Assembly (NCBI RefSeq): GCF_027286305.1
Contig: NZ_CP114599.1
Coordinates: forward strand, 1,488,001 to 1,552,000
Reading direction: 5' to 3'
Source: Phenylobacterium sp. NIBR 498073
Lineage (GTDB): Bacteria > Pseudomonadota > Alphaproteobacteria > Caulobacterales > Caulobacteraceae
Length of the DNA: 64,000 nt
The translations under genes and the position numbers were made by a program. The notes beneath the pieces were generated by a model. That model had not been told where the DNA came from and did no database searches. It was given only the letters and a program-made list of their open reading frames with translations. Below are positions 32,913-41,666 of the stretch, in pieces; within the stretch, counting starts at the first letter, position 1, and each line of letters opens with the position of its first letter.

Positions 32913-34085
32913 CTAAGGCTTTCCGGCCGGGGCGGGCGCGGCCTTGGGCTTGGCCAGCGTCACCTTCTGGCCGGGCTTGATCTTCTGCAGGCCGTCGGTG
33001 ATCACCCGCTCGCCGGGCTTGAGGCCGGAGGCGACGACGAACTGGTCGCCGATCATCGCCCCCAGCTCGACCGGTCGGGCCGCGGCGGTTCCGTCGGCGG
33101 CGACGACCATGACGCTGGCCTTCTCGCCCGACATCTGCACCGCACGCTGCGGCACGGTCAGGGTGTTGGGATTGGGCGCGCCGGCCAGCCGCGCACGGAC
33201 GAACTGGCCGGGTAGCAGTTCGCGCTCCGGATTGGGAAACTCCGCGCGCAGCAGCAGGCCGCCCGTCGACGGGTCGACCGCCTGGTCGAGGAAGTTGAGG
33301 CGCCCGACCGGGCCGTAGGTGCTGCCGTCCTCAAGCACCAGCCGGACCTCGACCCGGTCCAACTGCGGCAGGGCGAGCTTGGCCGCGGCGGCGCGGCGTC
33401 GCAGCTCGAGGATCTCGGCGTTGGGCAGAGAGAAGCGGACATAGATCGGGCTCAGCTGCTCGACCCGGGTCAGCAGCGTGGCCTGGGACGCCGACACCAG
33501 CGCGCCTTCGGTCACCTCGGCGCGGCCGACCCGGCCGCCGATCGGGGCGGCGACGGTGGTGTAGCTGAGATCGAGCTTGGCTTTTTCGAGCGCGGCCCCA
33601 GCCGAGGCGACGTCGGCCTCGCCCTGGCGGACGGCGGCCTGGGCGGCATCGAACTCCTGGGCGCTGATCGCCTTGCGCTGGACGAGCGGGGTGTAACGGG
33701 CGAGGTCCTTGCGGGCATTGGCGAGGGTCGCCTCGGCCCGTTGCAGCGCCGCGCGGGCGCTGGCCTCGCTGGCGCGCTTTTCACGGGGGTCGATGGCGAA
33801 CAGCGGCGCGCCTTCGCGCACGTCGGTGCCCTCGGCGTAGAGCCGTCGCTCGACGATGCCGTCGACTCGGGCGCGGACGTCGGCCGTGCGCACAGCCTCG
33901 ACCCGGCCGGGAAGCTCGACGATCTCGTCGACCGTGCGCGGCGTGAGGACGACGGCGTCGACCTCCATCGGCGGCGGCGCGCCGGCCGGCTGGCCGCCGC
34001 GGCCGCACCCAGCCAGCACCACCAAGCCTGCGAGGGCGCCAACGGCGAGGGCCCGCGAGGCGCAGCGTGGATGACTACCGACCAT
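32913..34085 (-). CDS. RND periplasmic adaptor (MexA/AcrA type), lipoprotein
   Basis: The 390-residue protein begins with a signal and lipobox LVVLAGC. It has the membrane-fusion layout: VELPGRVEAVRTADVRARVD, a coiled-coil hairpin with ISAQEFDAAQAAVRQGEADV, a lipoyl-like part (LDLSYTTVAAPIGGRVGRAE) and beta-barrel and membrane-proximal domains to KIKPGQKVTL. It joins the permease to the outer-membrane channel. The ATG at 34085 is chosen over a TTG at 34100 with GGGGGG upstream. It is the first gene of the RND operon. Confidence 0.93.
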   Translation of the reverse strand: MVGSHPRCASRALAVGALAGLVVLAGCGRGGQPAGAPPPMEVDAVVLTPRTVDEIVELPGRVEAVRTADVRARVDGIVERRLYAEGTDVREGAPLFAIDPREKRASEASARAALQRAEATLANARKDLARYTPLVQRKAISAQEFDAAQAAVRQGEADVASAGAALEKAKLDLSYTTVAAPIGGRVGRAEVTEGALVSASQATLLTRVEQLSPIYVRFSLPNAEILELRRRAAAAKLALPQLDRVEVRLVLEDGSTYGPVGRLNFLDQAVDPSTGGLLLRAEFPNPERELLPGQFVRARLAGAPNPNTLTVPQRAVQMSGEKASVMVVAADGTAAARPVELGAMIGDQFVVASGLKPGERVITDGLQKIKPGQKVTLAKPKAAPAPAGKP

Positions 34086-34107
34086 GGTCGCGCCCCCCAA
34101 ACGTCCG

Positions 34108-34125
34108 GTTCAGCTTGTTCTGAAC
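34108..34125. promoter_or_regulatory. Palindrome upstream of the RND operon
   Basis: GTTCAG and CTGAAC form perfect six-base arms with a six-base spacer, 23 bp upstream of the adaptor ATG. This is a likely operator for a pump repressor, but no TetR or MarR gene lies next to the operon. Confidence 0.45.
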
Positions 34126-34166
34126 GCGGGAACGGTCGATCGGGTTTCGAAGATCGGTGTTCGGGG

Positions 34167-35639
34167 CTAGTCGCCGGCGGCGGCCTCGATGCGCCAGTCG
34201 GCGCCGGTCGCGGCGAACAGGCGGACGGCGTCGGCCAGCCGTTGGCCTTCCGCACGGGCCAGGGACGCGCGGCCCTCGTTGACGCGCCGTTGGGCGTCGA
34301 GCACCTCGAGGAAGGCGCCGCCGCCGCGTTCGTAGGCGACCTTGGCCAGGCGCAGGTTCTCGTCGGCCTGGGACAGGCTGCGCTGGTGCGCGGCGCGCGA
34401 GTCCTCGTCGGCTGAGAGCGCAGTGAGGGCGTCGGCCACCTGGGCGAAGGCGGTGAGCACGGTCTGCTGGTAGCGCGCCGAGGCCGCGCCGGCCGCCTCG
34501 CGCGCCTGCTGGCGGCGGGCCTTCAGCGCGCCGCCGTTGAACAACGGGGCGGTCAGGCCGGCGCCGATGTCCCAGCCGCTGACGTCGTAGCCGAACAGGT
34601 CGCCGACCTTCAGCGAGCCCTGGGTGATCGAGGAGGTCAGTCGGATCTTCGGATAGAGGTCGGCGGTCGCCACGCCGATGTCGGCGGTGGCGGCGTGCAG
34701 CTCGGCTTCGGCCGCCAGGATGTCGGGCCGGCGGCGCACCAGCTCGGACGGCAGGGCGACGGGAACCGGCGCGGCGAGCGTCAGGTGCGAGAGCTGGAAG
34801 TCCGGCGCGGTCCAGTCGGCGGGCGCGTGGCCGACCAGCACGGCCAGGGCGTGGCGCGCGGCGGCGAGTTGGGCGCGCAGGGGCGGCAGCAGGGTGCGGT
34901 CCTGTTCCAGCTGGCTCTGGGCCGCGACGCGGGCGGTGCTGGTCGAGCCGCCCAGCGCGTTGGCCTTGCGGACCAGTTCGACGTTGGCCTGATCGGCGGC
35001 GATCATCTGCTCGGTGGCGTCGATCTGGGCCTGGAGGGTGGCGATGGTCACCGCCTGCAGCGCGACATTGGCGGTGAGGGTGAGATAGGCCGCCTCGGCG
35101 CGCCGGGCCTGCGCCTCCATGCGCGCGGCCGCGCCTTCGATGCGGCGACGCTCGCCGCCGAACAGGTCGAGGTCGTAACCGACGCCGCCGCCGACCGAGT
35201 AGAGCGTGAAGGTCGGGTTCTCCAGCTGCATGTCGCCAAAGCCGGTGAAGCCGAACGCCTGGAGATTGGCGCGTTCGCGGCGGACACCGGCGTTGAGGTC
35301 GGCCTGGGGGCCGGCCTCGCCGCGGGCCTGGGCCAACGCCGAGCGGGCCTGGCGCAGGGTGGCGTCGGCCTCGGCCAGGGTCGGGCTGCCGGCGATCGCC
35401 TGGCGGATCACGGCGTCGAGCTCGGGCGAGCCGAGCGCGCCCCACCAGGGGCCGCTGGCGGCGGTCGCCGGATCGAGCCGGGCGGCCTCCGGCGCCGCGT
35501 CGCCGGCCATGGCGTAGCCGCCGGCGCTCGGGGCGTCGGGCGACCTGAAGTCGGGCCCCACCGTGGCGCAGGCCGTCAGCAGGATGGAGAGGCTCGCGCC
35601 GAGCAGCGCGCGGCGGCGGGATCTAGTCGACAGCGACAT
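34167..35639 (-). CDS. Efflux outer-membrane factor, lipoprotein (NodT type)
   Basis: The 490-residue protein has lipobox ILLTAC and NodT/OprM motifs such as TVGPDFRSPDAPSAGGYAMA, VGYDLDLFGGERRRIEGAAA and LVRRRPDILAAEAELHAATA. It overlaps the MFS gene by 17 bp, so it is the dedicated outer-membrane channel for the EmrAB-type pump. The two OMF genes of this region flank the RND operon and belong to different operons. Confidence 0.92.
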   Translation of the reverse strand: MSLSTRSRRRALLGASLSILLTACATVGPDFRSPDAPSAGGYAMAGDAAPEAARLDPATAASGPWWGALGSPELDAVIRQAIAGSPTLAEADATLRQARSALAQARGEAGPQADLNAGVRRERANLQAFGFTGFGDMQLENPTFTLYSVGGGVGYDLDLFGGERRRIEGAAARMEAQARRAEAAYLTLTANVALQAVTIATLQAQIDATEQMIAADQANVELVRKANALGGSTSTARVAAQSQLEQDRTLLPPLRAQLAAARHALAVLVGHAPADWTAPDFQLSHLTLAAPVPVALPSELVRRRPDILAAEAELHAATADIGVATADLYPKIRLTSSITQGSLKVGDLFGYDVSGWDIGAGLTAPLFNGGALKARRQQAREAAGAASARYQQTVLTAFAQVADALTALSADEDSRAAHQRSLSQADENLRLAKVAYERGGGAFLEVLDAQRRVNEGRASLARAEGQRLADAVRLFAATGADWRIEAAAGD

Positions 35640-37155
35640 GGTGGTCCGTCTCGGTCTTGGTCTTGGGGGAGCGCATCAGCAGGATCAGCGGCGCGCAGAG
35701 GATGGTGATGCCGAGCATCAGCCGGAAATCGTCGATGTAGGACAGCATCGCCGACTGGCGGGTGATCATTCCGTTGAGCCCGGCGATGGCGCTTTGGGTC
35801 TGGAACACCAGCGGCGCATAGGCGTGGTAGAGCGGATTGTCGGGGCGGGCGTGCTCGACGAGGGTCGAGTGGTGGACCTCGATGCCGGTGACGAAGCGCG
35901 CCTGCATGATCGAGATGCCGGCCGCCGAGCCGATGTTGCGGATCAGGGTGAAGAGGCCGGCGCCTTCGGCCCGGTGCTCGGGCCGCACGGTGGCGAAGGC
36001 GATGGTCGACAGCGGCACGAAGATCAGGCCGGTGCCGACGCCCGACAGGAAGCCCGACACGATGATCAGGTGGGTGTCCATGTCGAGGCTGAAGTGGGTC
36101 ATCTGCCAGAGCGAGACGGCGCTGATCGACAGGCCGGCGATCAGGATCAGCTTGATGTTCACCCGGCCGATGAGCTGGCCCACCGCGAACATGGCGATGA
36201 ACGAGCCGACGCCGCGCGGCATGCTGACCAGGCCGGTGAAGGCGACCGGGTAGCCGAGCAGGGTCTGCATCATCGGCGGCAGCAGGGCCAGGGTCGAGTA
36301 GAGCAGGATGCCGATGAAGAAGCCGAATACGCAGCAGGTGACGAAGTTGGCGTCGGCGAGCAGGGCGCGGGCCACGAAGGGCTTGGGCGCGGTCGCCATC
36401 TGCACGGCGAACATCCAAATCGCGATCACCGCCACGACCAGATAGGTCCAGATCTCGGCCGAGCCGAACCAGTCCTGGCCCGGCCCGCGGTCGAGCATCA
36501 TCTGGAAGGCCCCGATCGCCAGGGCCAGGGTGGCGAAGCCGATGGCGTCGAACGGCCGCTTTTCCGAACCCTTCTTCTCGGAGAGGAACAGGAAGACCCC
36601 GGCGAAGGCCAGGACGCCGATCGGCAGGTTGATGAAGAACACCCAGCGCCAGTCGAGATTGTCGGTCAGCCAGCCGCCGAGCGCCGGGCCGAGGATCGGG
36701 CCGAGCACCGCGCCGGCGCCCCAGACGGCCATGGCCTGGCCGTGCTTCTCAGGCGGGTTGATGTCGAGCAGCACCGCCTGGGAGAGCGGAATCAGGGCTG
36801 CGCCGAACAGGCCCTGAAGCAGGCGGAAGAGAACGATCTCGGCCAGGTTGCCGGCGACGCCGCACAGCATCGAGGCGACCGTGAAGCCGGCGATGGAGAC
36901 CAGGAACACCGTCTTGCGGCCAAGCCGGTCGGAGAGGAACCCGGTCAGCGGCGTCATGATCGTGGCCGCGACGATATAGGAGGTCAGGACCCAGGTGATC
37001 TGGTCGGTCGAGGCCGAGACGCTGCCCTGGATGTGCGGCAGGGCGACGTTGGCGATCGTCGTGTCCAGCGAGTTCATCACCGTCGCCAGCATGACGGAGA
37101 TGGTGATCGCCGCCACGTTGACGCCATCGCCGGGCTTGGCGGCGGCGCTGGTCAT
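35623..37155 (-). CDS. DHA2 family MFS efflux transporter (EmrB/QacA type)
   Basis: The 510-residue protein has 14-helix DHA2 motifs: MNSLDTTIANVALPHI (motif D1), GFLSDRLGRKTVFLVS (motif A), GAGAVLGPILGPALGGWLTD (motif C). It uses the proton gradient to pump hydrophobic drugs or uncouplers. It shares ATGA with the EmrA-like gene upstream and overlaps the OMF gene downstream. Together they span both membranes. Confidence 0.93.
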   Translation of the reverse strand: MTSAAAKPGDGVNVAAITISVMLATVMNSLDTTIANVALPHIQGSVSASTDQITWVLTSYIVAATIMTPLTGFLSDRLGRKTVFLVSIAGFTVASMLCGVAGNLAEIVLFRLLQGLFGAALIPLSQAVLLDINPPEKHGQAMAVWGAGAVLGPILGPALGGWLTDNLDWRWVFFINLPIGVLAFAGVFLFLSEKKGSEKRPFDAIGFATLALAIGAFQMMLDRGPGQDWFGSAEIWTYLVVAVIAIWMFAVQMATAPKPFVARALLADANFVTCCVFGFFIGILLYSTLALLPPMMQTLLGYPVAFTGLVSMPRGVGSFIAMFAVGQLIGRVNIKLILIAGLSISAVSLWQMTHFSLDMDTHLIIVSGFLSGVGTGLIFVPLSTIAFATVRPEHRAEGAGLFTLIRNIGSAAGISIMQARFVTGIEVHHSTLVEHARPDNPLYHAYAPLVFQTQSAIAGLNGMITRQSAMLSYIDDFRLMLGITILCAPLILLMRSPKTKTETDHHVAVD

Positions 37156-38231
37156 TTCCCGAGCGCCGAGCGGACGTCGACCTTGGCGACGGCGCTGAGG
37201 CCGGAGCTGAGATTGGGGGCGGCCTCGTCGAGCGCCAGGCGCACGGGCAGGCGCTGGACGACCTTGACCCAGTTGCCGGTCGCGTTCTCGGCCGGCAGCA
37301 GCGCGAAGCTGGAGCCGGTGCCAGGGCTGAAGCTGACGACGTGGGCCTTCAGCTCGTGGTCATAGGCGTCGACCTTGACGCTCGCCGGCTGGCCGACCCG
37401 CATGTGGGCGAGCTGGTCTTCCTTGAAGTTGGCCTCGATCCAGGGCGTGCCGGAGATCAGCCAGAACAGCGTCTGGGCGGTGGCCACGCGGTTGCCGGGC
37501 TGGAGCTGCTCGACCTTGGCGACGACGCCGTCGGCGGGGGCCAGGACAGTGGTGTAGGAGAGGTTGAGGCGGGCGCGTTCCAGCTCGGCCTTGGCCTGCA
37601 GCACCTTGGGATGCTGGTCGGGCGAGGCGCCGGCGCGGCCGCCGATGTCGGCGAGGGCGGAGGCCATCTGCTGGCGGACCACCGCGACCTGGCGGCGGGC
37701 CTGTTCGGCCTCGTGCGCGGCCTGGTCGGCCTGGGCCTGGGTCGAGACGCCGGCGGCGGCCAGGCCCTTCTGGCGAACGGCCTCGCGCTCGGTGTAGCTG
37801 ACCCGCTCCTGGGCGGCGGCGAGATCCGCGCCGCGCTGAGCGTAGACGCCCTGGGTGCTCTCGACGTCGAAGCGCGCGGCCGCCAGGGCGGCCTCGGCCC
37901 GGGCGACGGCGACCTCGTAGTCGGCCGGGTCGAGCTTGAACAGCACGTCGCCCTTGTGAACGGCCTGGTTCTCCTTGACGCCGACCTCGATCACTCGCCC
38001 GTCGATGCTGGGGCTGATCGCCGTGCGGGCGGTCTGGACGTAAGCGTTGTCGGTGGTCTCGTAACGCCCGCCGGTCAGCACGAAGTAGCCGACCACGGCC
38101 AGCACGAGGGCCGGGCCGCCGATCATCAGCGGCAGCCGCAGCTTCTGGCCAAGGGTGCGTTCCGGCGGCCGGTGGCTGGCTGCTTCCTGTTCGGCCTCGG
38201 CGATCGCCTGATAGCCTTCCGCGTCGCTCAC
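37152..38231 (-). CDS. EmrA/HlyD-type membrane fusion protein
   Basis: The 359-residue protein has one N-terminal membrane segment (LMIGGPALVLAVVGYFVL), then TTDNAYVQTARTAISPSIDG, the EmrA signature, a long coiled coil and a lipoyl half-motif (SYTTVLAPADGVVAKVEQLQ). It links the MFS permease to the outer-membrane channel. The start is a GTG at 38231 with GGAG upstream; longer frames upstream are shadows. It is the first gene of the MFS operon and divergent from a LysR gene. Confidence 0.9.
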   Translation of the reverse strand: MSDAEGYQAIAEAEQEAASHRPPERTLGQKLRLPLMIGGPALVLAVVGYFVLTGGRYETTDNAYVQTARTAISPSIDGRVIEVGVKENQAVHKGDVLFKLDPADYEVAVARAEAALAAARFDVESTQGVYAQRGADLAAAQERVSYTEREAVRQKGLAAAGVSTQAQADQAAHEAEQARRQVAVVRQQMASALADIGGRAGASPDQHPKVLQAKAELERARLNLSYTTVLAPADGVVAKVEQLQPGNRVATAQTLFWLISGTPWIEANFKEDQLAHMRVGQPASVKVDAYDHELKAHVVSFSPGTGSSFALLPAENATGNWVKVVQRLPVRLALDEAAPNLSSGLSAVAKVDVRSALGK

Positions 38232-38366
38232 GCGCTGCTCCAACGTCTGCGCGCGGCCGGTGGATCGCCGTCCGCGCAGGGTTCCGATTTGTGACGAGGC
38301 GGGGGCGGGGAGGCCCAAGCCGGAGCGCGGCAGATATGCCTCCCCTTTCCATGAGCCAAATGATAG

Positions 38367-38380
38367 TTCGTCACTACGAA
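38367..38380. promoter_or_regulatory. Dyad between the LysR and EmrA-like genes
   Basis: TTCGT and ACGAA flank CACT, ending immediately upstream of the LysR ATG at 38382. The AT-richer stretch TGATAGTTCGTCACTACGA suits a LysR autoregulatory site. Control of the divergent pump operon is inferred. Confidence 0.45.
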
Positions 38381-38381
38381 A

Positions 38382-39329
38382 ATGAATGATGCGCATTTCA
38401 ATACGCTGGATCTGAACCTGCTGCGGGTGTTCCAGGCCCTGCTGGAAGAGCAGAGCGCCACCCGGGCCGGCGAGCGGCTGGGTCTGACCCAGTCGGCGGT
38501 CAGCCATGCCCTGGGGCGGTTGCGCGCCTCGTTGGGCGACGACCTGTTCGAGCGCGGGGCGTCGGGCCTGCAGGCGACGCCGCGCGCCCTGGAGATGGCG
38601 CCGGCGATCCGCGCGGCCCTGAAGATGCTGGAAGACGCCGTGTCGCCGAGCCGGTTCGATCCGGCGACGACCGATCGGCTGTTTCACGTCGCCGCCAGCC
38701 CCTACGCCAGTTCGGTGATCATGCCGGCGGTGGTGCGGCGGCTGCTGGCCGAGGCGCCCGGCGCCAAGCTGCACCTGGTGTCGCCGACCTCGAACGTGGT
38801 CGAGGACCTCGACCGCGGCCGGCTGGACATGGTGATCGGCGCCTTCGACCATGTCGACGACCGCTTCGAGCACGCGCCGTTGTTCGACGAGACCGGGGTC
38901 TGGGTGATCCGCGCCGGACATCCGGCGCTGTCGCCCGGCATTTCCGACGAGGTGCTGGCCAAGTTGCCGCGGTTGCTGATTTCCGGGGCCGAGCCGCGCG
39001 AACCGGCGCGCGGCCGGGGGCTTGGCCTGCAGCGGCTGTCCAACTGGCACGACTCCTACGCGCTGGGCGGGGTCGCGTTGCGCGAGGTCGACAGCCCGGT
39101 CAGCGTGCCGGACGCCTATTCGGCCCTGGTCATGGTGGGCCAGACTGATGTCGCCGCGCTGATGCCGCGGCGGCTGGCCATGCTGGCCGAGCAGGCCGGC
39201 CGGGTGGTGGTGATCGAGTCGAGCGGCGCCTCGCCGCCGTTCACCCTGGGGGCGGTGGTGCGGCGGGGCGAGCGCGGCGCGGTCGCCTGGCTGCTGGCCC
39301 TGATCGCCGAGGTCGGGCGGAAGATCTAG
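38382..39329 (+). CDS. LysR family transcriptional regulator
   Basis: The 315-residue protein has the winged helix NTLDLNLLRVFQALLEEQSA, LGLTQSAVSHALGRLRASLG and DDLFERGASGLQATPRALEM, the NodD/LeuO-like subclass, plus a co-inducer domain. It is divergent from the EmrAB-OMF operon and probably regulates it in response to a pump substrate. The ATG at 38382 directly follows the dyad. Confidence 0.9.
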   Translation: MNDAHFNTLDLNLLRVFQALLEEQSATRAGERLGLTQSAVSHALGRLRASLGDDLFERGASGLQATPRALEMAPAIRAALKMLEDAVSPSRFDPATTDRLFHVAASPYASSVIMPAVVRRLLAEAPGAKLHLVSPTSNVVEDLDRGRLDMVIGAFDHVDDRFEHAPLFDETGVWVIRAGHPALSPGISDEVLAKLPRLLISGAEPREPARGRGLGLQRLSNWHDSYALGGVALREVDSPVSVPDAYSALVMVGQTDVAALMPRRLAMLAEQAGRVVVIESSGASPPFTLGAVVRRGERGAVAWLLALIAEVGRKI

Positions 39330-39386
39330 GCGCCGCGACGATTAGATCGGCCGGTTCGGTGCTGAGACCTTGATCGGCTGCGTCTT

Positions 39387-40658
39387 ATGGACGAGCAGGT
39401 ACGCCGGCTGCGGCGCAGCTCAGAGTCGGGCAGGCCGCTGGGGGGCGTCGTTATTTTCAAGTTGTCAGCCTTGGCCTGCGCGGGGGCGCTCGCCGCCGGC
39501 GCTGCGCCGGCCGCCGCCTCGGACGTGGACTTCCATTGGGACGGACGCCAGTTCGTGACCGCCGACGGCGGTTTCAGCCTGCGGCCGAAGGGGCGGCTGC
39601 TGCTGGACGCCTCGACGACCGACGGGTCGGCCTTCGCCGCCCGCAACGTCGTCGGCGACGAAATCCGGGCGCTGCGGTTCGGCGTCGAAGGCATGGTCGG
39701 CGAGCACCTGTTCTACACCGCCGAGGGCGATTTCGCCGGCGACAAGGCGATCCTGCGCGGGACCTACCTGGCCTGGCGCGACCGCTGGGCGGGCAAGGAC
39801 GTCGAACTGGTGCTGGGCAACCGCCTGAGCGAGCGCGGGCTGGACGGATCGAGCAGCTCGGACGGGACGCCGTTCCTGGAGCGCAACGCGGTGGCGCTGT
39901 TGGTCATTCCGCTGAAGGGGTTCTACGGCTGGGGCGGCATCGCCAAGGTCTACGGCCCCGACTGGCATGTGACGGCCCAGGTGGCGGGCGACGATCCGGG
40001 CAATCTGGGGGTCGCCAAGGACGTGACCACCTATCTGGCGCGGACGCACTGGAACCCGGTGAAGTCGGCGGCCGGCGTCGTGCACCTGGGGGCCTGGGGC
40101 TTCTACGAGGACTTCCCGCCCGGGATGGACAGCCACTCGCGCAACACCGCCTGGGCCGGTCACCTCAACAAGGAGGTCCAGGTCCCGCTCGGCGCCTTGG
40201 CCGATCCGGTCTACGGGGCCGGGTACGGGGTGGAGCTGGGCGCGGCGCGCGGTCCGGTCTGGGGGTTCGTCGAGGCCGGCCGGCGGGTGATCGACACGCG
40301 CACCGACCACGTGACCGCCGATGCGACCGCCTGGACCGCCGGCTGGATGATCACCGGCGAGAACTCGGCCTATTCCAGCCGGGGCGGGACCTTTGTGAAG
40401 ATTGCGCCGCGCGCGCCGGTCTCGAAGGGCGGACCCGGCGCCTGGGAGGTGGCGGTGCGCTACCAGAGCGTCGACAACACCGACGCGCCGCTGGGCGGCA
40501 AGGGCCAGGAGGCCGAGGTCGGGGTCAACTGGCGGCTGGAGGATTGGCTGCGGCTGATGGTCAATCTCAGCCACTGGGAAGTCACGCATCGGGCTGGCAA
40601 GTACGCCGGGGTCGACGACGGCGACAGCCTGGCGGGCCGGCTGCAGATCGCGTTCTAA
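39387..40658 (+). CDS. Phosphate-selective porin O/P-like protein
   Basis: The 423-residue protein has a signal peptide (hydrophobic LSALACAGALAAGAAPAAA) after a basic N region and then DVDFHWDGRQFVTADGGFSLRPKGRLLLDA, the OprP-family opening. Further repeats such as GDFAGDKAILRGTYLAWRD and WRLEDWLRLMVNLSHWEVTH and a C-terminal QIAF match a barrel with terminal Phe. OprP porins conduct anions such as phosphate, but many homologs are of unknown selectivity. The start is uncertain; the ATG at 39387 gives the long signal. Confidence 0.85.
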   Translation: MDEQVRRLRRSSESGRPLGGVVIFKLSALACAGALAAGAAPAAASDVDFHWDGRQFVTADGGFSLRPKGRLLLDASTTDGSAFAARNVVGDEIRALRFGVEGMVGEHLFYTAEGDFAGDKAILRGTYLAWRDRWAGKDVELVLGNRLSERGLDGSSSSDGTPFLERNAVALLVIPLKGFYGWGGIAKVYGPDWHVTAQVAGDDPGNLGVAKDVTTYLARTHWNPVKSAAGVVHLGAWGFYEDFPPGMDSHSRNTAWAGHLNKEVQVPLGALADPVYGAGYGVELGAARGPVWGFVEAGRRVIDTRTDHVTADATAWTAGWMITGENSAYSSRGGTFVKIAPRAPVSKGGPGAWEVAVRYQSVDNTDAPLGGKGQEAEVGVNWRLEDWLRLMVNLSHWEVTHRAGKYAGVDDGDSLAGRLQIAF

Positions 40659-41557
40659 CGGACCCGGGCGGCGAGTGCGGCACGGTCGATCGCCTTCCAC
40701 ATCTGCGTGCGCGAGGCCAGCTTGGCGTCGTCCTCGCCATGGTAGCGGTGGACGGGCGTGCCCAGGATCAGCAACTGAACGTCGGTCGGCCGGCTGCGGT
40801 CGAAATAGGCTGGATTGAACTCGACCAGGGTCCGCTCGGGCGGGCAGGCGGGGTTAGCCGACAGTTCATATCCGGAGACCATGCAGGCTGGCTGGAGACG
40901 GCGGGCGGGGCTGAGGGCGGCGAGCGCCGTCTCGGTCTCGCGCACGACGATGTCCGCACCGTCGCGGCGGGCCTGCTCGATCTTCTCCCGCAGATAGCGC
41001 TCCATGCTGACCGGTCGGAAGGCGGGCGCGCGCCCATGGGTGATGATCGCGTAGTCGTCGCCGTTCAATTCGTACTCGACCAGCCGAGGATTGCGGGCCG
41101 GTTTGAAGGCCAGCACGTACCAGTCGCCGTCGCGCTCGTCGCGCCGAACATTGGCGCGGCTCGGGTCAAGCCCGGCGCCGGGCATGTTGACCTTCAGGAT
41201 GATCCCGCCGCCGGTCATCCGGCTGCAGCGCCCGTCCCCAAAGCTGATCGGGGCCATGACCGCGATTTCGGCCCCCATGACCCCATGGGGATTGATCAGC
41301 TCGATCCACGACTTGAGCCGGTGACAGACCGGGGCGGGCGGCGCGTTGACGGCCGGCATGGCCGCAAGCTGCTCGATGATCGGCGAAATGGCTCGGCGAA
41401 ACGCCGCGACCTCGCCTGGGCCGAAGCCGTCGGAGCGTGTCTTGGCGTCGATCTGGCGCTCGAAACGGCCGCCGGCGCCGGCCGGGACGATCGGAACGTC
41501 CTGCGCTCGGGCGGACGTGGCGGCGAGGATAGCGAGGGCGGCGATCAGTAGGCGCAT
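40655..41557 (-). CDS. Secreted hypothetical protein
   Basis: The 300-residue protein has a signal peptide ending ATSARAQ and a globular part of unknown fold. It contains four cysteines (CHRLKSW, GRCSRM, ACMVSGYELSANPACP), which may form periplasmic disulfides. No family is recognised. Its stop overlaps the stop of the convergent porin by four bases. It is monocistronic. Confidence 0.68.
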   Translation of the reverse strand: MRLLIAALAILAATSARAQDVPIVPAGAGGRFERQIDAKTRSDGFGPGEVAAFRRAISPIIEQLAAMPAVNAPPAPVCHRLKSWIELINPHGVMGAEIAVMAPISFGDGRCSRMTGGGIILKVNMPGAGLDPSRANVRRDERDGDWYVLAFKPARNPRLVEYELNGDDYAIITHGRAPAFRPVSMERYLREKIEQARRDGADIVVRETETALAALSPARRLQPACMVSGYELSANPACPPERTLVEFNPAYFDRSRPTDVQLLILGTPVHRYHGEDDAKLASRTQMWKAIDRAALAARVR

Positions 41558-41628
41558 AAACAGCTTCCGGTGATTGACCGGTCGCCGCTATGCGGGGGCG
41601 GGGCAGCTCTCAACGGCCCCGCTACGAA

Positions 41629-41656
41629 GGCGGCCTACGCTTCGACGTAGGCCGCC
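41629..41656 (-). terminator. Terminator-like hairpin after the P450 gene
   Basis: GGCGGCCTACG (41629-41639) pairs with CGTAGGCCGCC (41646-41656). It lies 11 bp past the stop of the P450 gene, on its downstream side, with only a short T tract on the minus strand. Confidence 0.55.
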
Positions 41657-41666
41657 CTTGGCGCGA

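Noticed and set aside
29739..33215. Very long open frame on the strand opposite to the RND permease and adaptor
   Set aside because: It is rich in Gly, Arg, His and Gln as expected of the antisense of a high-GC gene, has no domain, and the opposite strand encodes a complete RND pump.
37152..39050. A 632-residue EmrA-like protein starting upstream at 39050
   Set aside because: The extra N-terminal part is antisense to the LysR gene; GTG at 38231 with GGAG gives the family start.
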